A DNA stretch of 64,000 bases from Candidatus Lindowbacteria bacterium RIFCSPLOWO2_12_FULL_62_27 (GTDB lineage Bacteria; Lindowbacteria; 2-12-FULL-62-27). The notes under the pieces were generated by a model, which made no database searches, was not told the origin of the DNA, and saw only the letters and a program-made list of their open reading frames with translations. Shown piece by piece: positions 41,647 to 58,153 of the stretch (the stretch's first letter is position 1; the number at the start of each line of letters is the position of its first letter). The stretch spans positions 124,001 through 188,000 of the forward strand of contig MFPR01000004.1 of the NCBI GenBank assembly GCA_001784175.1. The letters are read 5' to 3'. The position numbers and the translations under genes are program-made.

Positions 41647-43268
41647 AAAGGGGTCGACCCCCCTTGAAGACAGAGACGTTGCCTTGGATTCTTCTGCCGC
41701 TCGCGTTCCTCTTCGTCCTCACGGTCCGGCTGAACCTGCGGGACATGCCGATCTCGAGCGACGAGGGGATCTACTGCTATTATGGCCAGATGGTGCTGGA
41801 CGGCCAGCCGCCCTACCGGTACTTTTACGAGATCAAGCCGCCCGGACTCTACTACGCCTACGGATTTCTCATGCTGATCTTCGGTGACACGCTCCGGGGC
41901 ATTCACATGGCCTTTACCGTGATCAATCTTCTCACGATGGCGATGGTGTTTTGGATCGGCCGGGAGCTTTTGCGGGACACGCTGGCGGCGACGCTGGCCG
42001 CCGTGTCGTTCGGGTTTCTTTCGCTGGGTCCGTTCGTGTTCGGATTTTCGGTGATCGCGGAACCGCTCATGGGATTTTTCAGCACGGGGGCGCTCCTGCT
42101 GGGGCTGCTCGGATTGAACCGGGAGAAACCGGCGCTGCTGTTTCTGTCCGGGATCGCGGCGCACATGGCGTTTCAGATCAAACAAACCGGCGGGCTGTTC
42201 GGGCTGGGCGTGGCGCTGGTGATCGGCGCGTATGATCTCTCCCGCCGCCCCATCGCATGGTCCGCGCTCGCGGCGCGCCTCGGCCTGTATTTGGCCGGCC
42301 ACGCGGCGCTGCTCGGGATTGCGCTTGCGGCCATCGTGGCGCAGGGCGCATGGAACGATTTTGTGTTCTGGGCGTACCGGTTTTCGACGCAGTATGTATC
42401 CGAGGTGCCGATGTCACAGGGGTGGCAGATGCTCAAGTTTTTTTTCCCGAAGGTCGTCGACCGGTATGAGGTCTTCTGGATTCTGGCGGTGATCGGCTGG
42501 GCCGGCGTTTTGTTTTCGAGCCTCGGCGCGTTTCGGAAATGGACCTTGTCGATCTGGATCGCCGTGTCGTTCGCGTCGCTCGCGCCCGGCTGGCGGTTTT
42601 ACTCGCATTACTGGATGAACATCGTTCCGGCCGTGTCTCTGGCGGCCGGCGCCGCCGGCATGGCGATCATCGCACTCCTCAAGCGCCGGATGGGTCCGGC
42701 GCCGGCGGCCCTGTACGCGCTCTTGGCGGCTGCCCTGGCGGTGGGACAGCCGCTCGTTCTTGAGGAGGAATATTATTTCCGGCCGGACCCCGTGAAGATC
42801 TGGCGCCGGGTCGAGGGATCGCGCCCGTTTCCGGAAGCCAAAGTGATCGGCGACTACGTGGGCCAGCGGACGCGGGAGGGCGAGACGATTGTGGTCATCG
42901 GCACGGAGCCCGAGGTGTATTTTTATTCCGGCCGGCGCTGCCCCTCGCGACACAGCTATTTCAACTATCTGGTCTGCGCCCATCCCCTGCACAGGGAGTG
43001 GCAGAAAGAATTCATCGCCGACGTGGAGGCGGCGCGGCCGAAGATGTTCGTATTTTTCAAGCACCCGCAATCGCATTTTATGAGTCCCCACGCGGACCAG
43101 GCCATCTTCACGTGGGCGTTTGATTATATCCAGAAATACTACCGGCCGGTGGCTGTGGCCGACATGCTGTCTCCGGAAACAACGGACTACGTCTACGGAA
43201 CGCGCGCCGAAACATACCGGCCGCAAAGTCCGCTGTACATCCGGGTGTTTGAACGGACGGCGCCATGA
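41643..43268 (+). CDS. GT39/PMT-2-like membrane glycosyltransferase
   Basis: 541 residues, about ten transmembrane helices. Near the N-terminus the family motif PISSDEGIYCYYGQMVLDGQPPYRYFYEIKPPGLYYAYGF (in parts) contains the DEG acidic pair used by lipid-linked GT-C transferases, and a KPPG loop. It would transfer a sugar from polyprenyl phosphate on the outer side of the membrane. The ATG at 41643 overlaps the DegT stop (ATGA). Confidence 0.85.
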   Translation: MKRGRPPLKTETLPWILLPLAFLFVLTVRLNLRDMPISSDEGIYCYYGQMVLDGQPPYRYFYEIKPPGLYYAYGFLMLIFGDTLRGIHMAFTVINLLTMAMVFWIGRELLRDTLAATLAAVSFGFLSLGPFVFGFSVIAEPLMGFFSTGALLLGLLGLNREKPALLFLSGIAAHMAFQIKQTGGLFGLGVALVIGAYDLSRRPIAWSALAARLGLYLAGHAALLGIALAAIVAQGAWNDFVFWAYRFSTQYVSEVPMSQGWQMLKFFFPKVVDRYEVFWILAVIGWAGVLFSSLGAFRKWTLSIWIAVSFASLAPGWRFYSHYWMNIVPAVSLAAGAAGMAIIALLKRRMGPAPAALYALLAAALAVGQPLVLEEEYYFRPDPVKIWRRVEGSRPFPEAKVIGDYVGQRTREGETIVVIGTEPEVYFYSGRRCPSRHSYFNYLVCAHPLHREWQKEFIADVEAARPKMFVFFKHPQSHFMSPHADQAIFTWAFDYIQKYYRPVAVADMLSPETTDYVYGTRAETYRPQSPLYIRVFERTAP

Positions 43269-43277
43269 AGGTATCGT
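43249..43277 (+). promoter_or_regulatory. internal promoter before the FdtA-like gene
   Basis: TTGAAC (43249-43254), 17 bp, TATCGT (43272-43277), 9 nt to the ATG at 43287. It lies over the end of the GT39-like gene. No Shine-Dalgarno. Confidence 0.4.
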
Positions 43278-43286
43278 ACCGTTGAC

Positions 43287-43673
43287 ATGGCGGAATTGAT
43301 CGAGCTCAAGACGTTTTCAGACAAGCGCGGAAATTTATCAGTGATCGAACAGCCGCAGATCCCGTTCGAGATCAAACGGATTTTCTATATTTACGGCGTG
43401 GACGGCTCGACCCGGGGCGGCCACCGGCACCGGCGGACGCGTCAGGCGCTGATTTGCCTGCAGGGCGGGTGCGTCGTCGAGAACGACGATGGCCGGCGAT
43501 ACGAAACGTTCGTCCTGGACCGGCCGAACCAATGCCTGATTCTGGAGCCGCCCGACTGGCATCTGCTCCGCGAGTTTTCGCCCGGCGCGATTCTCCTCGT
43601 GCTGGCGTCGGAACTATTTGACGAGAGGGATTACATCCACGACAAGTACGCGCCGCGGGGCGGGGACCAGTGA
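43287..43673 (+). CDS. FdtA/QdtA-type dTDP-sugar 3,4-ketoisomerase (WxcM-like cupin)
   Basis: 128 residues, a cupin of the FdtA/QdtA/WxcM-C type that turns dTDP-4-keto-6-deoxyglucose into the 3-keto form. The family histidine element is GGHRHRRTRQALICLQGGCVVE (split: GGHRHRRTRQAL, LQGGCVVE), with WHLLREFSPGAILLVLAS at the end. The N-terminal DKRGNLSVIEQPQIPFEIKRIFYIYGV is typical. It is a key marker that the operon makes a 3-amino-3,6-dideoxyhexose. Confidence 0.9.
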   Translation: MAELIELKTFSDKRGNLSVIEQPQIPFEIKRIFYIYGVDGSTRGGHRHRRTRQALICLQGGCVVENDDGRRYETFVLDRPNQCLILEPPDWHLLREFSPGAILLVLASELFDERDYIHDKYAPRGGDQ

Positions 43674-44590
43674 AGGTCTCCGTCGTCGTCCCGGTCTACA
43701 ACGCGGAGCGGTCGATCGCCGATCTCGTCCGCGAGGTGCGCGCGGCGCTGGCGGGGCACGATCTTGAGATCGTGCTCGTGAACGACGGGAGCCGGGACGG
43801 AAGCGACGCGATCTGCGAGAAGCTGGCGCGGGAGACGGCAGGCGTGCGGTACCTCTGCCTTCGCCGGAACTTCGGTGAGCACAACGCCGTCATGTGCGGC
43901 CTGAACCACGCGACTGGAGATTTCATCGCGATCATCGACGACGATTTTCAGAACCCTCCGGCCGAAATCCCGGCGCTCCTTCAGGAGGCGCAAAAGGGGT
44001 ACGACGTCGTCTATTCGAGGTACACGGACAAAAAGCACTCGTGGTTCCGGAATTTCGGCAGCCGCTTCAACGATTTCTTCGCCACGCGGCTTTTGGGGAA
44101 ACCGCCGGACCTGTACCTTTCGAGTTTCAAGGTCATCCGGAAGGAGGTCGTGGACGAAATCGTCAAGTACAAGGGCCCGTTTCCCTACATCGACGGCCTC
44201 ATCCTGCGGGCCACGGACCAGATCGGCACGGCCCTGGTGTCGCACCGGGACCGGCGCGTGGGGAAATCGAATTACACGCTGATCAAGCTGGTTCAGCTCT
44301 ACATGAACATGTTTTTCAATTTTTCCATCGTGCCGCTGCGGATCTTCACGTTCGGCGGGTTTCTCGTCTTCGTCACCGGCGCCGTCTTTACCGCGGCCTT
44401 CATCACCGAAAAACTCCTGCACCCGGAAATCCCCGTCGGCTGGACGTCCCTCATCACCGCCATCCTGACGTTGTCGGGATTCCAGGTCATGTTTCTGGGG
44501 CTCATCGGCGAATACCTGGGCAAGCAGTATCTGGACCAGAACAAGACGCCGCAGTGGGTGATCCGGAAGGAGATTCTCAAAAAAGATTGA
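43670..44590 (+). CDS. family 2 glycosyltransferase with two C-terminal transmembrane helices (GtrB-like)
   Basis: 306 residues. GT-A signature: VSVVVPVYNAERSIADL, IVLVNDGSRDGS, CLRRNFGEHNAVMCGLNHATGDF, then IIDDDFQNPPAEIPALL holding the DxD. The C-terminus has two transmembrane helices (FGGFLVFVTGAVFTAAFIT; VMFLGLIGEYLGKQYL). Such enzymes charge undecaprenyl phosphate with a sugar. GTG start overlaps the FdtA-like stop (GTGA). Confidence 0.88.
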   Translation: MKVSVVVPVYNAERSIADLVREVRAALAGHDLEIVLVNDGSRDGSDAICEKLARETAGVRYLCLRRNFGEHNAVMCGLNHATGDFIAIIDDDFQNPPAEIPALLQEAQKGYDVVYSRYTDKKHSWFRNFGSRFNDFFATRLLGKPPDLYLSSFKVIRKEVVDEIVKYKGPFPYIDGLILRATDQIGTALVSHRDRRVGKSNYTLIKLVQLYMNMFFNFSIVPLRIFTFGGFLVFVTGAVFTAAFITEKLLHPEIPVGWTSLITAILTLSGFQVMFLGLIGEYLGKQYLDQNKTPQWVIRKEILKKD

Positions 44591-45345
44591 TCGGCCGGAA
44601 AGAGGAATATGAAAAGATGGCGCGCCTCGAGGAGGCACACTGGTGGTACCGGGCGCTCCACCGGCTGACGCTGCAGGCGCTGGAGCGTCACGCCGTGCCG
44701 AGGTCGGGCCTCATTCTTGACGCGGGCTGCGGGACCGGCGGGCTGCTCGCGCATCTGCGGCGGGCCGGATATATGGAACTTCGGGGGATCGACATTTCAG
44801 ATGACGCGATTGAGATGTGCCGGGCGAAATCTCTGGACGTCATCCAGGGCGACATTCGCGAGATCGGCCGGCACGCGCCGGGGGGCGACGCCGCCGCGAT
44901 CGTGTGCCATGACGTGTTTTATTTCCTCGACCGCGGCGAATGGGCGCAGACCGCAGCGCGGTTTCACGACGCCCTCGCGCCGGACGGCCTTGTGATCATG
45001 AACCTGCCGGCCTTTGCGGCCTTTCGCGGCATCCACGACATGGCGGTCGGGATCCGGCATCGATTCACGAAACGGGACATCGGAGACATCTTTGATGCGG
45101 CACGCTTCGCGCGCCTGCGGGCGATCTACTGGCCGTTTTTTCTGTCACCGTTGATTTTCGGAACGCGCGCAGTCCAGAGACTCCGGCTGAGGTCACGACG
45201 CGACGTCCCCATCCGCTCAGACCTCAGCCTTCCCCCGGCCGGGCTGAATGACGTTTTGTATCATCTGACCCGCCTGGAAAACGACGGCCTGGCCCGCAAA
45301 CCGTTCGGAAGCAGCCTGTTTCTGGTAATGAAGAAAACCGCTTAA
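44587..45345 (+). CDS. class I SAM-dependent methyltransferase
   Basis: About 252 residues. A EYEKMARLEEAHWWYRALHRL leader is common in glycan-linked methyltransferases; ILDAGCGTGGLLAHL is the SAM-binding glycine motif; IDISDDAIEMC and VIQGDIREI supply the ribose and adenine contacts. A TTG at 44587 overlaps the GT2 stop and keeps the EEYEKMARLEE motif; the ATG at 44617 is shorter. The target could be a sugar or lipid carrier. Ends 4 bp into the convergent HDOD gene. Confidence 0.85.
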   Translation: MIGRKEEYEKMARLEEAHWWYRALHRLTLQALERHAVPRSGLILDAGCGTGGLLAHLRRAGYMELRGIDISDDAIEMCRAKSLDVIQGDIREIGRHAPGGDAAAIVCHDVFYFLDRGEWAQTAARFHDALAPDGLVIMNLPAFAAFRGIHDMAVGIRHRFTKRDIGDIFDAARFARLRAIYWPFFLSPLIFGTRAVQRLRLRSRRDVPIRSDLSLPPAGLNDVLYHLTRLENDGLARKPFGSSLFLVMKKTA

Positions 45346-46619
45346 ATCAACTCCGGGCCGAACTGCAGTTTAATTTTCTGGAGATTTTCGTTGACGCCGG
45401 CGTCGAGCTTCGTCATGTCGGCGTCGAACGCAAGTTTGTCTCTGTGCTGCCGCCTGATTTTTTCGAGGCGGTCGGACCGGAGTTCCGCGGAGGCGATCCA
45501 GTCGAGGTCGGCGAGGGCGGCCGCCATGCGGACGATGCAGGCCTCAGTGGTGATGTTGGGCGTGTAGTGCAAAAGCACGGTGTCGTAATGATGAAGCATG
45601 GCCGACTGGATGATGGTGGCGGGAAGGCGCCAGATGGTGAAGAGGAATCCGCCGAGGTCGGCGTGCGTGGCGCCCACCGCCTCTTTTTCGGCGGCCAACT
45701 GATTTTTCCCGCCGGCAACCTCCGCGTCGATTTTCTCCTGCCGGTCGCGGTAAAACTGCCGGAGGACGAGTTCTCCGATGTTGTGGAGCAATCCGCAGAG
45801 GAACATCTCGTCCGGCGCGTCCCTGCGGAGCGCGCGGCCGATCTGACGGCTCCACTCCGCCGTCGCGAGGCTGTGCGCCCAGAATTTTCGGGACACAGGT
45901 TTAGGGATTTTCTTGAATTTTTGCAGGCAGGCCACGGCGATGATCAGGGATCGAAGCCGGTCGATGCCCAGGATCATGATCGCCTCCTTCACGGTTTTCA
46001 CCTTGCTCGCCAGATCGACCCAGGCCGAATTGACCACGCGCATGAGGGTGGCCGCGATGGCCGGATCCAGGCTCAGCACGTCCGCCACCTGATCGAGGTC
46101 GACCCCGGGCGCGTTTAACAGGGCACAGGCCCGCTGGGCCGTCTCGGGCAATGCCGCAATTTCCCTGATCCGGCCCAGGACCTGCTGAACCTCCCGGTCC
46201 AGCTCGATTTTCGCGTCGGTGGGCGCCTCCCTATGGATCCGGGACAAGTCCTGGTTTGACGCGAAGAAGTCCCGGACGTGCGACGTGATTTTGCCGCGCG
46301 GGAGGACGCCGAGGACGATCACCGCCTCGACAAAAAGGTAGAAATCCTCCTGCTGGAGGATGAGAAGCTCCTCGATTTGAGCGGGCGTCATCAGGTTCAA
46401 CCGCACCGCGCACACCCCGAAGGACTCGCCTGTCTGGGATTGCTCAAGAAGCACCGCGTTGATGTGTTCCGGCGGGAGGTATCCCATGAGACTGCTCAGG
46501 TGTCCGATGCGCCGGTCAAAATCGGCGCTCTTGAGCACGCACCGGCGGATGTCCGCGGTGGACATCAGTTGGTTGGTTTGAAGATATTGGAGGAATTTCT
46601 GCAACCGCTCGATCTTCAT
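45342..46619 (-). CDS. HDOD-domain protein
   Basis: 425 residues. The HDOD domain (HD-related, regulatory, without the metal-binding HD) spans about 140-340: IAALPETAQRACALLNAPGVDLDQVADVLSLDPAIAATLMRVVNSA (in parts) and VKEAIMILGIDRLRSLIIAVACL. The N-terminal 130 residues are a helical module (LRPEEINxVL-like GYLPPEHINAVLLEQ) often seen with HDOD in signalling proteins. Good GAGGAGG upstream. Role probably in signal output, stress or cyclic-dinucleotide pathways; no partner is visible here. Confidence 0.8.
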   Translation of the reverse strand: MKIERLQKFLQYLQTNQLMSTADIRRCVLKSADFDRRIGHLSSLMGYLPPEHINAVLLEQSQTGESFGVCAVRLNLMTPAQIEELLILQQEDFYLFVEAVIVLGVLPRGKITSHVRDFFASNQDLSRIHREAPTDAKIELDREVQQVLGRIREIAALPETAQRACALLNAPGVDLDQVADVLSLDPAIAATLMRVVNSAWVDLASKVKTVKEAIMILGIDRLRSLIIAVACLQKFKKIPKPVSRKFWAHSLATAEWSRQIGRALRRDAPDEMFLCGLLHNIGELVLRQFYRDRQEKIDAEVAGGKNQLAAEKEAVGATHADLGGFLFTIWRLPATIIQSAMLHHYDTVLLHYTPNITTEACIVRMAAALADLDWIASAELRSDRLEKIRRQHRDKLAFDADMTKLDAGVNENLQKIKLQFGPELI

Positions 46620-46635
46620 TCGGCACGCCTCCTCA

Positions 46636-46708
46636 AGCCGGCGGCCGGAGTCGAACCGGCGACCTACTCATTACAAGTGAGTTGCTCTACCGACTGAGCT
46701 ACGCCGGC
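46636..46708 (-). tRNA. tRNA-Thr (UGU)
   Basis: Minus-strand cloverleaf: acceptor GCCGGCG paired with CGCCGGC, D-arm GCTCAGTCGGTAGAGC, anticodon arm ACTCA-CTTGTAA-TGAGT with anticodon TGT, and T-arm GCCGGTTCGACTCCGGC. The 3' CCA is not encoded. It lies between rpoC and the HDOD gene. Confidence 0.95.
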
Positions 46709-46726
46709 GTAAACAGCAGGCGCGGT

Positions 46727-51055
<4,329 letters not shown>

Positions 51056-51067
51056 GGGAATCTCCTC

Positions 51068-54589
<3,522 letters not shown>

Positions 54590-54614
54590 AGTTCACACCT
54601 CTTTTTCGTTGATG

Positions 54615-55007
<393 letters not shown>

Positions 55008-55043
55008 CTCAGTAGTACCTCCTTTCCTCGCAAATCGTATCCC

Positions 55044-55577
55044 TCATGATTTTTTCCGGGCCACCTGCCCGAGCACCTGCACCAGCGCGCGCTGGGGCTG
55101 GGAAAGGACCGTGACCAGCCGCCGAAGAGGACTGGCGATCAGGCCCACCGTCTGGCCAAGCAGGGCCGGGCGGGACGGCAGCGCCGCCAACCGCGCGACG
55201 TCGACCGATTCGAGGTACCGGCCCGACACAAACCCGGCCTTGACGCGGAAGGCCTCCCGCTCGTCCGAGAATTCTTTCAGCGCCTTGGCCAGCGCCACCG
55301 GATCGCCGAAACAGAAGACCGCGGCCGTCGGACCCTTGAGGTGCATCGTCAGGGGCGCCGCGCCGGGTATTTCCTTCAGCGCGATTTTGGTCAGGCGGTT
55401 CTGCAGGATCCGCAGCTCGCCCTGGATCTGGCGCAGCTTCATCCGAAGCCGCGTCAGGTCCAATACCGTGAGGCCCTGGTACTGGGCCAGAATCACGCCG
55501 TCGGCCTTGGAGAGCTTCTCCGACAATTGCGAGACGATCCAGCGCTTGCTTTCGCCGGGGATTCGGTCGGCGCTCAT
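55044..55577 (-). CDS. rplJ: ribosomal protein uL10
   Basis: 177 residues: the rRNA-binding N-terminal domain (KRWIVSQLSEKLSKADGVILAQYQGLTVLDLTRLRMKLR, in parts) and a helical C-terminus that anchors bL12 dimers (RRLVTVLSQPQRALVQVLGQVARKK). The ATG at 55577 overlaps the rplA stop by 4 nt; an upstream M at 55631 lies inside rplA and is rejected. Confidence 0.95.
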   Translation of the reverse strand: MSADRIPGESKRWIVSQLSEKLSKADGVILAQYQGLTVLDLTRLRMKLRQIQGELRILQNRLTKIALKEIPGAAPLTMHLKGPTAAVFCFGDPVALAKALKEFSDEREAFRVKAGFVSGRYLESVDVARLAALPSRPALLGQTVGLIASPLRRLVTVLSQPQRALVQVLGQVARKKS

Positions 55578-56284
55578 GCGAAGTCGTCCCAGAGCGCGAC
55601 CGGGTCGAGCGCGACCGCCGGCCCCATGCAAGGCGCGATCGAGGCGGCCCGGAAAAATTCTCCGCGGCCACCCAGCACCCTGGGCTTGGACGCGATGATG
55701 GTCCTCACCAGGGTCTCGGCGTTGCGAAAGAGCGCGTCGTCCGAAAAAGAAGCCTTGCCGACGAACATGTGGACGTTGCCCTCCTTGTCGTTGCGGTACG
55801 ACACCTGGCCGGCGCGCAGTTTGTCGACGGCGCCCTTGAGGTCCGCCGTGACCGTGCCGGTCTTGGGCGACGGCATGAGGCCCCGGGGTCCGAGAATTTT
55901 CCCGAGCTTGCCGACCTTGGCCATTTCGTCGGGGGTGGAGATCACGGCGTCGAATTCCAGGAATCCCTCCTGGATCTTCTTGAACAGCTCGTCGTCCGCG
56001 ATCAGGTCCGCGCCCGCAGCGCGCGCCTCCGATATCTTTTCGCCCTTCGCAAACACCAGTATCCGGATCTTCTTGCCGGTGCCGCCCGGCAACACCACGC
56101 TGCCGCGCACCTGCTCCTCGGCCTTGGTGGGGTCGATCCCCAGCCGGAGGGCCATCGTCACGGTCTCGTCGAACTTGGCGGTCGCCATCTTCTTCACCAT
56201 CCCGACCGCCTCCCGCAGCCGGTACCGGCGGGCCGCCTCCAGAAGCTGGGCGGCGGAACGGTATCGCTTGGAACGGCGTTTCAT
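55574..56284 (-). CDS. rplA: ribosomal protein uL1
   Basis: 236 residues with the L1 domains I and II: FDETVTMALRLGIDPTKAEEQVRGSVVLPGGTGK (in parts), FAKGEKISEARAAGAD, and KLGKILGPRGLMPSPKTGTV. L1 forms the mobile stalk and in many bacteria represses its own operon. Starts 1 nt after rplK. Confidence 0.97.
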   Translation of the reverse strand: MKRRSKRYRSAAQLLEAARRYRLREAVGMVKKMATAKFDETVTMALRLGIDPTKAEEQVRGSVVLPGGTGKKIRILVFAKGEKISEARAAGADLIADDELFKKIQEGFLEFDAVISTPDEMAKVGKLGKILGPRGLMPSPKTGTVTADLKGAVDKLRAGQVSYRNDKEGNVHMFVGKASFSDDALFRNAETLVRTIIASKPRVLGGRGEFFRAASIAPCMGPAVALDPVALWDDFA

Positions 56285-56285
56285 G

Positions 56286-56720
56286 TCAGATGACCTCCAC
56301 GCCCATGCTGCGGGCAGTGCCGGCCACGATGCGTTCCGCGGCCTCGACCTTGTCGGTGTTCATGTCCGGCAGTTTCATTTTGGCGATTTCGCGAATCTTG
56401 TCCTTCGATATTTTTCCGACCTTGACCTTGCCCGGGTCCTGCGACCCCTTGGCCAGACCCGCCTCGCGGCGGATCAGGACGGCAGCCGGCGGCGTTTTCA
56501 GGATGAAGGTGAAACTCTTGTCCTGAAACACGTCGATGACGACCGGCAGGACCAGCCCGGATTCCATGTTGGCGGTTTTGGCGTTGAACTGCTTGCAAAA
56601 ATCCATGATGTTCACGCCGTGCTGTCCGAGCGCGGGTCCGACCGGCGGCGCAGGCTTGGCCTGGCCGGCGGGGACCTGAAGTTTGATCTGCGTCAGCAGT
56701 TTTTTCTTTGGCGGCGCCAT
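56286..56720 (-). CDS. rplK: ribosomal protein uL11
   Basis: 144 residues: [37 protein letters not shown] (in parts) and the C-terminal [22 protein letters not shown]. Part of the thiostrepton/factor-binding centre. The M at 56720 matches the normal L11 N-terminus; a longer start is inside nusG. Confidence 0.97.
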   Translation of the reverse strand: MAPPKKKLLTQIKLQVPAGQAKPAPPVGPALGQHGVNIMDFCKQFNAKTANMESGLVLPVVIDVFQDKSFTFILKTPPAAVLIRREAGLAKGSQDPGKVKVGKISKDKIREIAKMKLPDMNTDKVEAAERIVAGTARSMGVEVI

Positions 56721-56721
56721 G

Positions 56722-57495
56722 TCACACCTTCTCCACTTGATCGAAATCGAGGTCCACAGGGGTGGCGCGGCCGAAAATTTCAACCTGGATTTTCAGGCGG
56801 CCACGGTCGACGTCCATTTCGAGAATGGTTCCGTTGAAGTCCATGAAGGGCCCGTTGATGATGCGGACCGTTTCGCCGACCTCGTAGATGATCTTCGGTC
56901 TTTCCTTCGTTTCCGTCATGAACACCCGGATGCGGCTGATCTCGGCGTCGGTGACCGGCACCGGACCGCTGCCGCCGATCCCGCCGACGAACCGGGCCAG
57001 GTTCGGCAACCGCCGGATCTGCTTCAGCACCGGCTCCGTGGCCTTCATCCGCACAAACACGTATCCCGGAAACAGCTTGCGCTTCTTGATATGCTTTTTG
57101 CCCCGCTTGACCTCCACCACATCCTCGACAGGAATCAGCACGTCCGCCATGCAGTCGGCCAGACCCTCCCGGGTGAGCGTGGTGACCATCGTATGTTTCA
57201 CCTTCTCCTCGTTTCCGGACAGCGTGTGGAGAATGTACCAGCCGAAATCAGAACCCTCGGCCGGTTTGAGTTTGCCGCCGTCACCCGCCGCGTGGCGGCC
57301 GGCCGGCCGGGCCACGGCCGATTCCGCGGGCGCCGACTCCGCCGGCGTCTCGTCGGGCGCATCTGCAACCGTCGCCGGCTCTTCTTCCGTCACGACCGGG
57401 TCCGAACTTTCGGCCGGAGGCGCTGACGTGCCCGGCGCCTCCGGAAGCGCAGACGCGTCCTCCGGCTTGCTTTGATTCTCGTCTAATTCGCTCAT
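56722..57495 (-). CDS. nusG: transcription termination/antitermination protein NusG with acidic N-terminal extension
   Basis: 257 residues. The NusG core starts at about residue 85 ([19 protein letters not shown]), followed by [31 protein letters not shown] (in parts) and the C-terminal KOW motif [18 protein letters not shown]. Residues 1-84 are an acidic, Pro/Ala-rich, probably disordered extension not found in most NusG proteins. It links RNA polymerase with the ribosome or Rho. Overlaps secE by 4 nt. Confidence 0.95.
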   Translation of the reverse strand: MSELDENQSKPEDASALPEAPGTSAPPAESSDPVVTEEEPATVADAPDETPAESAPAESAVARPAGRHAAGDGGKLKPAEGSDFGWYILHTLSGNEEKVKHTMVTTLTREGLADCMADVLIPVEDVVEVKRGKKHIKKRKLFPGYVFVRMKATEPVLKQIRRLPNLARFVGGIGGSGPVPVTDAEISRIRVFMTETKERPKIIYEVGETVRIINGPFMDFNGTILEMDVDRGRLKIQVEIFGRATPVDLDFDQVEKV

Positions 57496-57701
57496 TGCCC
57501 CACCAACAGTCCCACGAGTTTTCTGAACGTCACGTCGAGCAAGGCGAGGAACACTCCGAAGATGGCTACGCAGAGGAAGACCACGTACGTCGACTCCACC
57601 AACTCATCTTTCGTCGGCCACGACACTTTCCCGTCCTTCGGCCGGATTTCCGTCCAAACCTCCTCGAGAAACACCCTCAAACGCTGGTACCACGTCATCA
57701 T
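57492..57701 (-). CDS. secE: preprotein translocase subunit SecE
   Basis: 69 residues: an amphipathic segment with the SecE mark EEVWTEIRPKDGKVSWPTKDELVEST (in parts) and one transmembrane helix (YVVFLCVAIFGVFLALLDVTF). The M at 57701, with AAGAAGGGG upstream, fits SecE size; a longer open frame to 57764 has no support. Lies between tRNA-Trp and nusG. Confidence 0.93.
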   Translation of the reverse strand: MMTWYQRLRVFLEEVWTEIRPKDGKVSWPTKDELVESTYVVFLCVAIFGVFLALLDVTFRKLVGLLVGQ

Positions 57702-57810
57702 CAAAAACCCCTTCTTACGTCCCGACTCTCCCCGTTGCAGGACATCGGAGGGTTTGCCATCCATGGCAAACCTGACCCCTGACGCAACGGGGACAATACA
57801 TCCTTGTATG

Positions 57811-57883
57811 CAGGCCAGGAGGGATTTGAACCCCCAACCTTCGGTTTTGGAGACCGTCGCTCTGCCGTTGGAGCTACTGGCCT
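57811..57883 (-). tRNA. tRNA-Trp (CCA)
   Basis: Minus-strand cloverleaf: acceptor AGGCCAG with CTGGCCT, D-arm GCTCCAACGGCAGAGC, anticodon loop CTCCAAA with anticodon CCA, and T-arm GGGGGTTCAAATCCCTC. In the conserved position between rpmG and secE. Its first two bases are the last two of the rpmG stop codon TAG. Confidence 0.95.
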
Positions 57884-58031
57884 ATTTGGTCTCTATGTGC
57901 TCCGTATGTTTTCCACACCAGGGACAAAACTTCCGCCGCTTGAGCCGCTCCTTCTGAGTGCGCCTGTTTTTTTTCGTACTGTAATTCCGCCTCTTACACG
58001 CCGAACATTCCATGGTAATAGGTTCGTACAT
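57882..58031 (-). CDS. rpmG: ribosomal protein bL33 (zinc-binding form)
   Basis: 49 residues: [17 protein letters not shown] opening, a basic [19 protein letters not shown] tail, and two CxxC pairs that make the zinc-binding (C+) form. AGGAG lies 6 nt before the ATG at 58031. The stop TAG overlaps tRNA-Trp by 2 nt. Predicted first gene of the secE-nusG-ribosomal-rpoBC unit. Confidence 0.93.
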   Translation of the reverse strand: MYEPITMECSACKRRNYSTKKNRRTQKERLKRRKFCPWCGKHTEHIETK

Positions 58032-58048
58032 GACAAAACTCCTCCTCT

Positions 58049-58067
58049 CCCAAAGGCCCGCTTTGGG
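58049..58067. promoter_or_regulatory. leader hairpin upstream of rpmG
   Basis: CCCAAAG-GCCCG-CTTTGGG (7-bp arms) sits between the promoter and the rpmG ribosome-binding site. It may control translation of bL33 or protect the mRNA end. Confidence 0.45.
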
Positions 58068-58085
58068 CGCACAAGAAAACAGGCT

Positions 58086-58115
58086 AGTCTATGTTGCCGA
58101 CGAAGTAAATGTCAA
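58086..58115 (-). promoter_or_regulatory. promoter of the rpmG-secE-nusG-rpl-rpoBC operon
   Basis: TTGACA (58110-58115), 18 bp, TAGACT (58086-58091) on the minus strand, with a leader of about 50 nt that includes the hairpin and Shine-Dalgarno. Confidence 0.5.
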
Positions 58116-58153
58116 GTTCCACGGAGAAGAAATTCGGACGCGTATTCGGCGCC

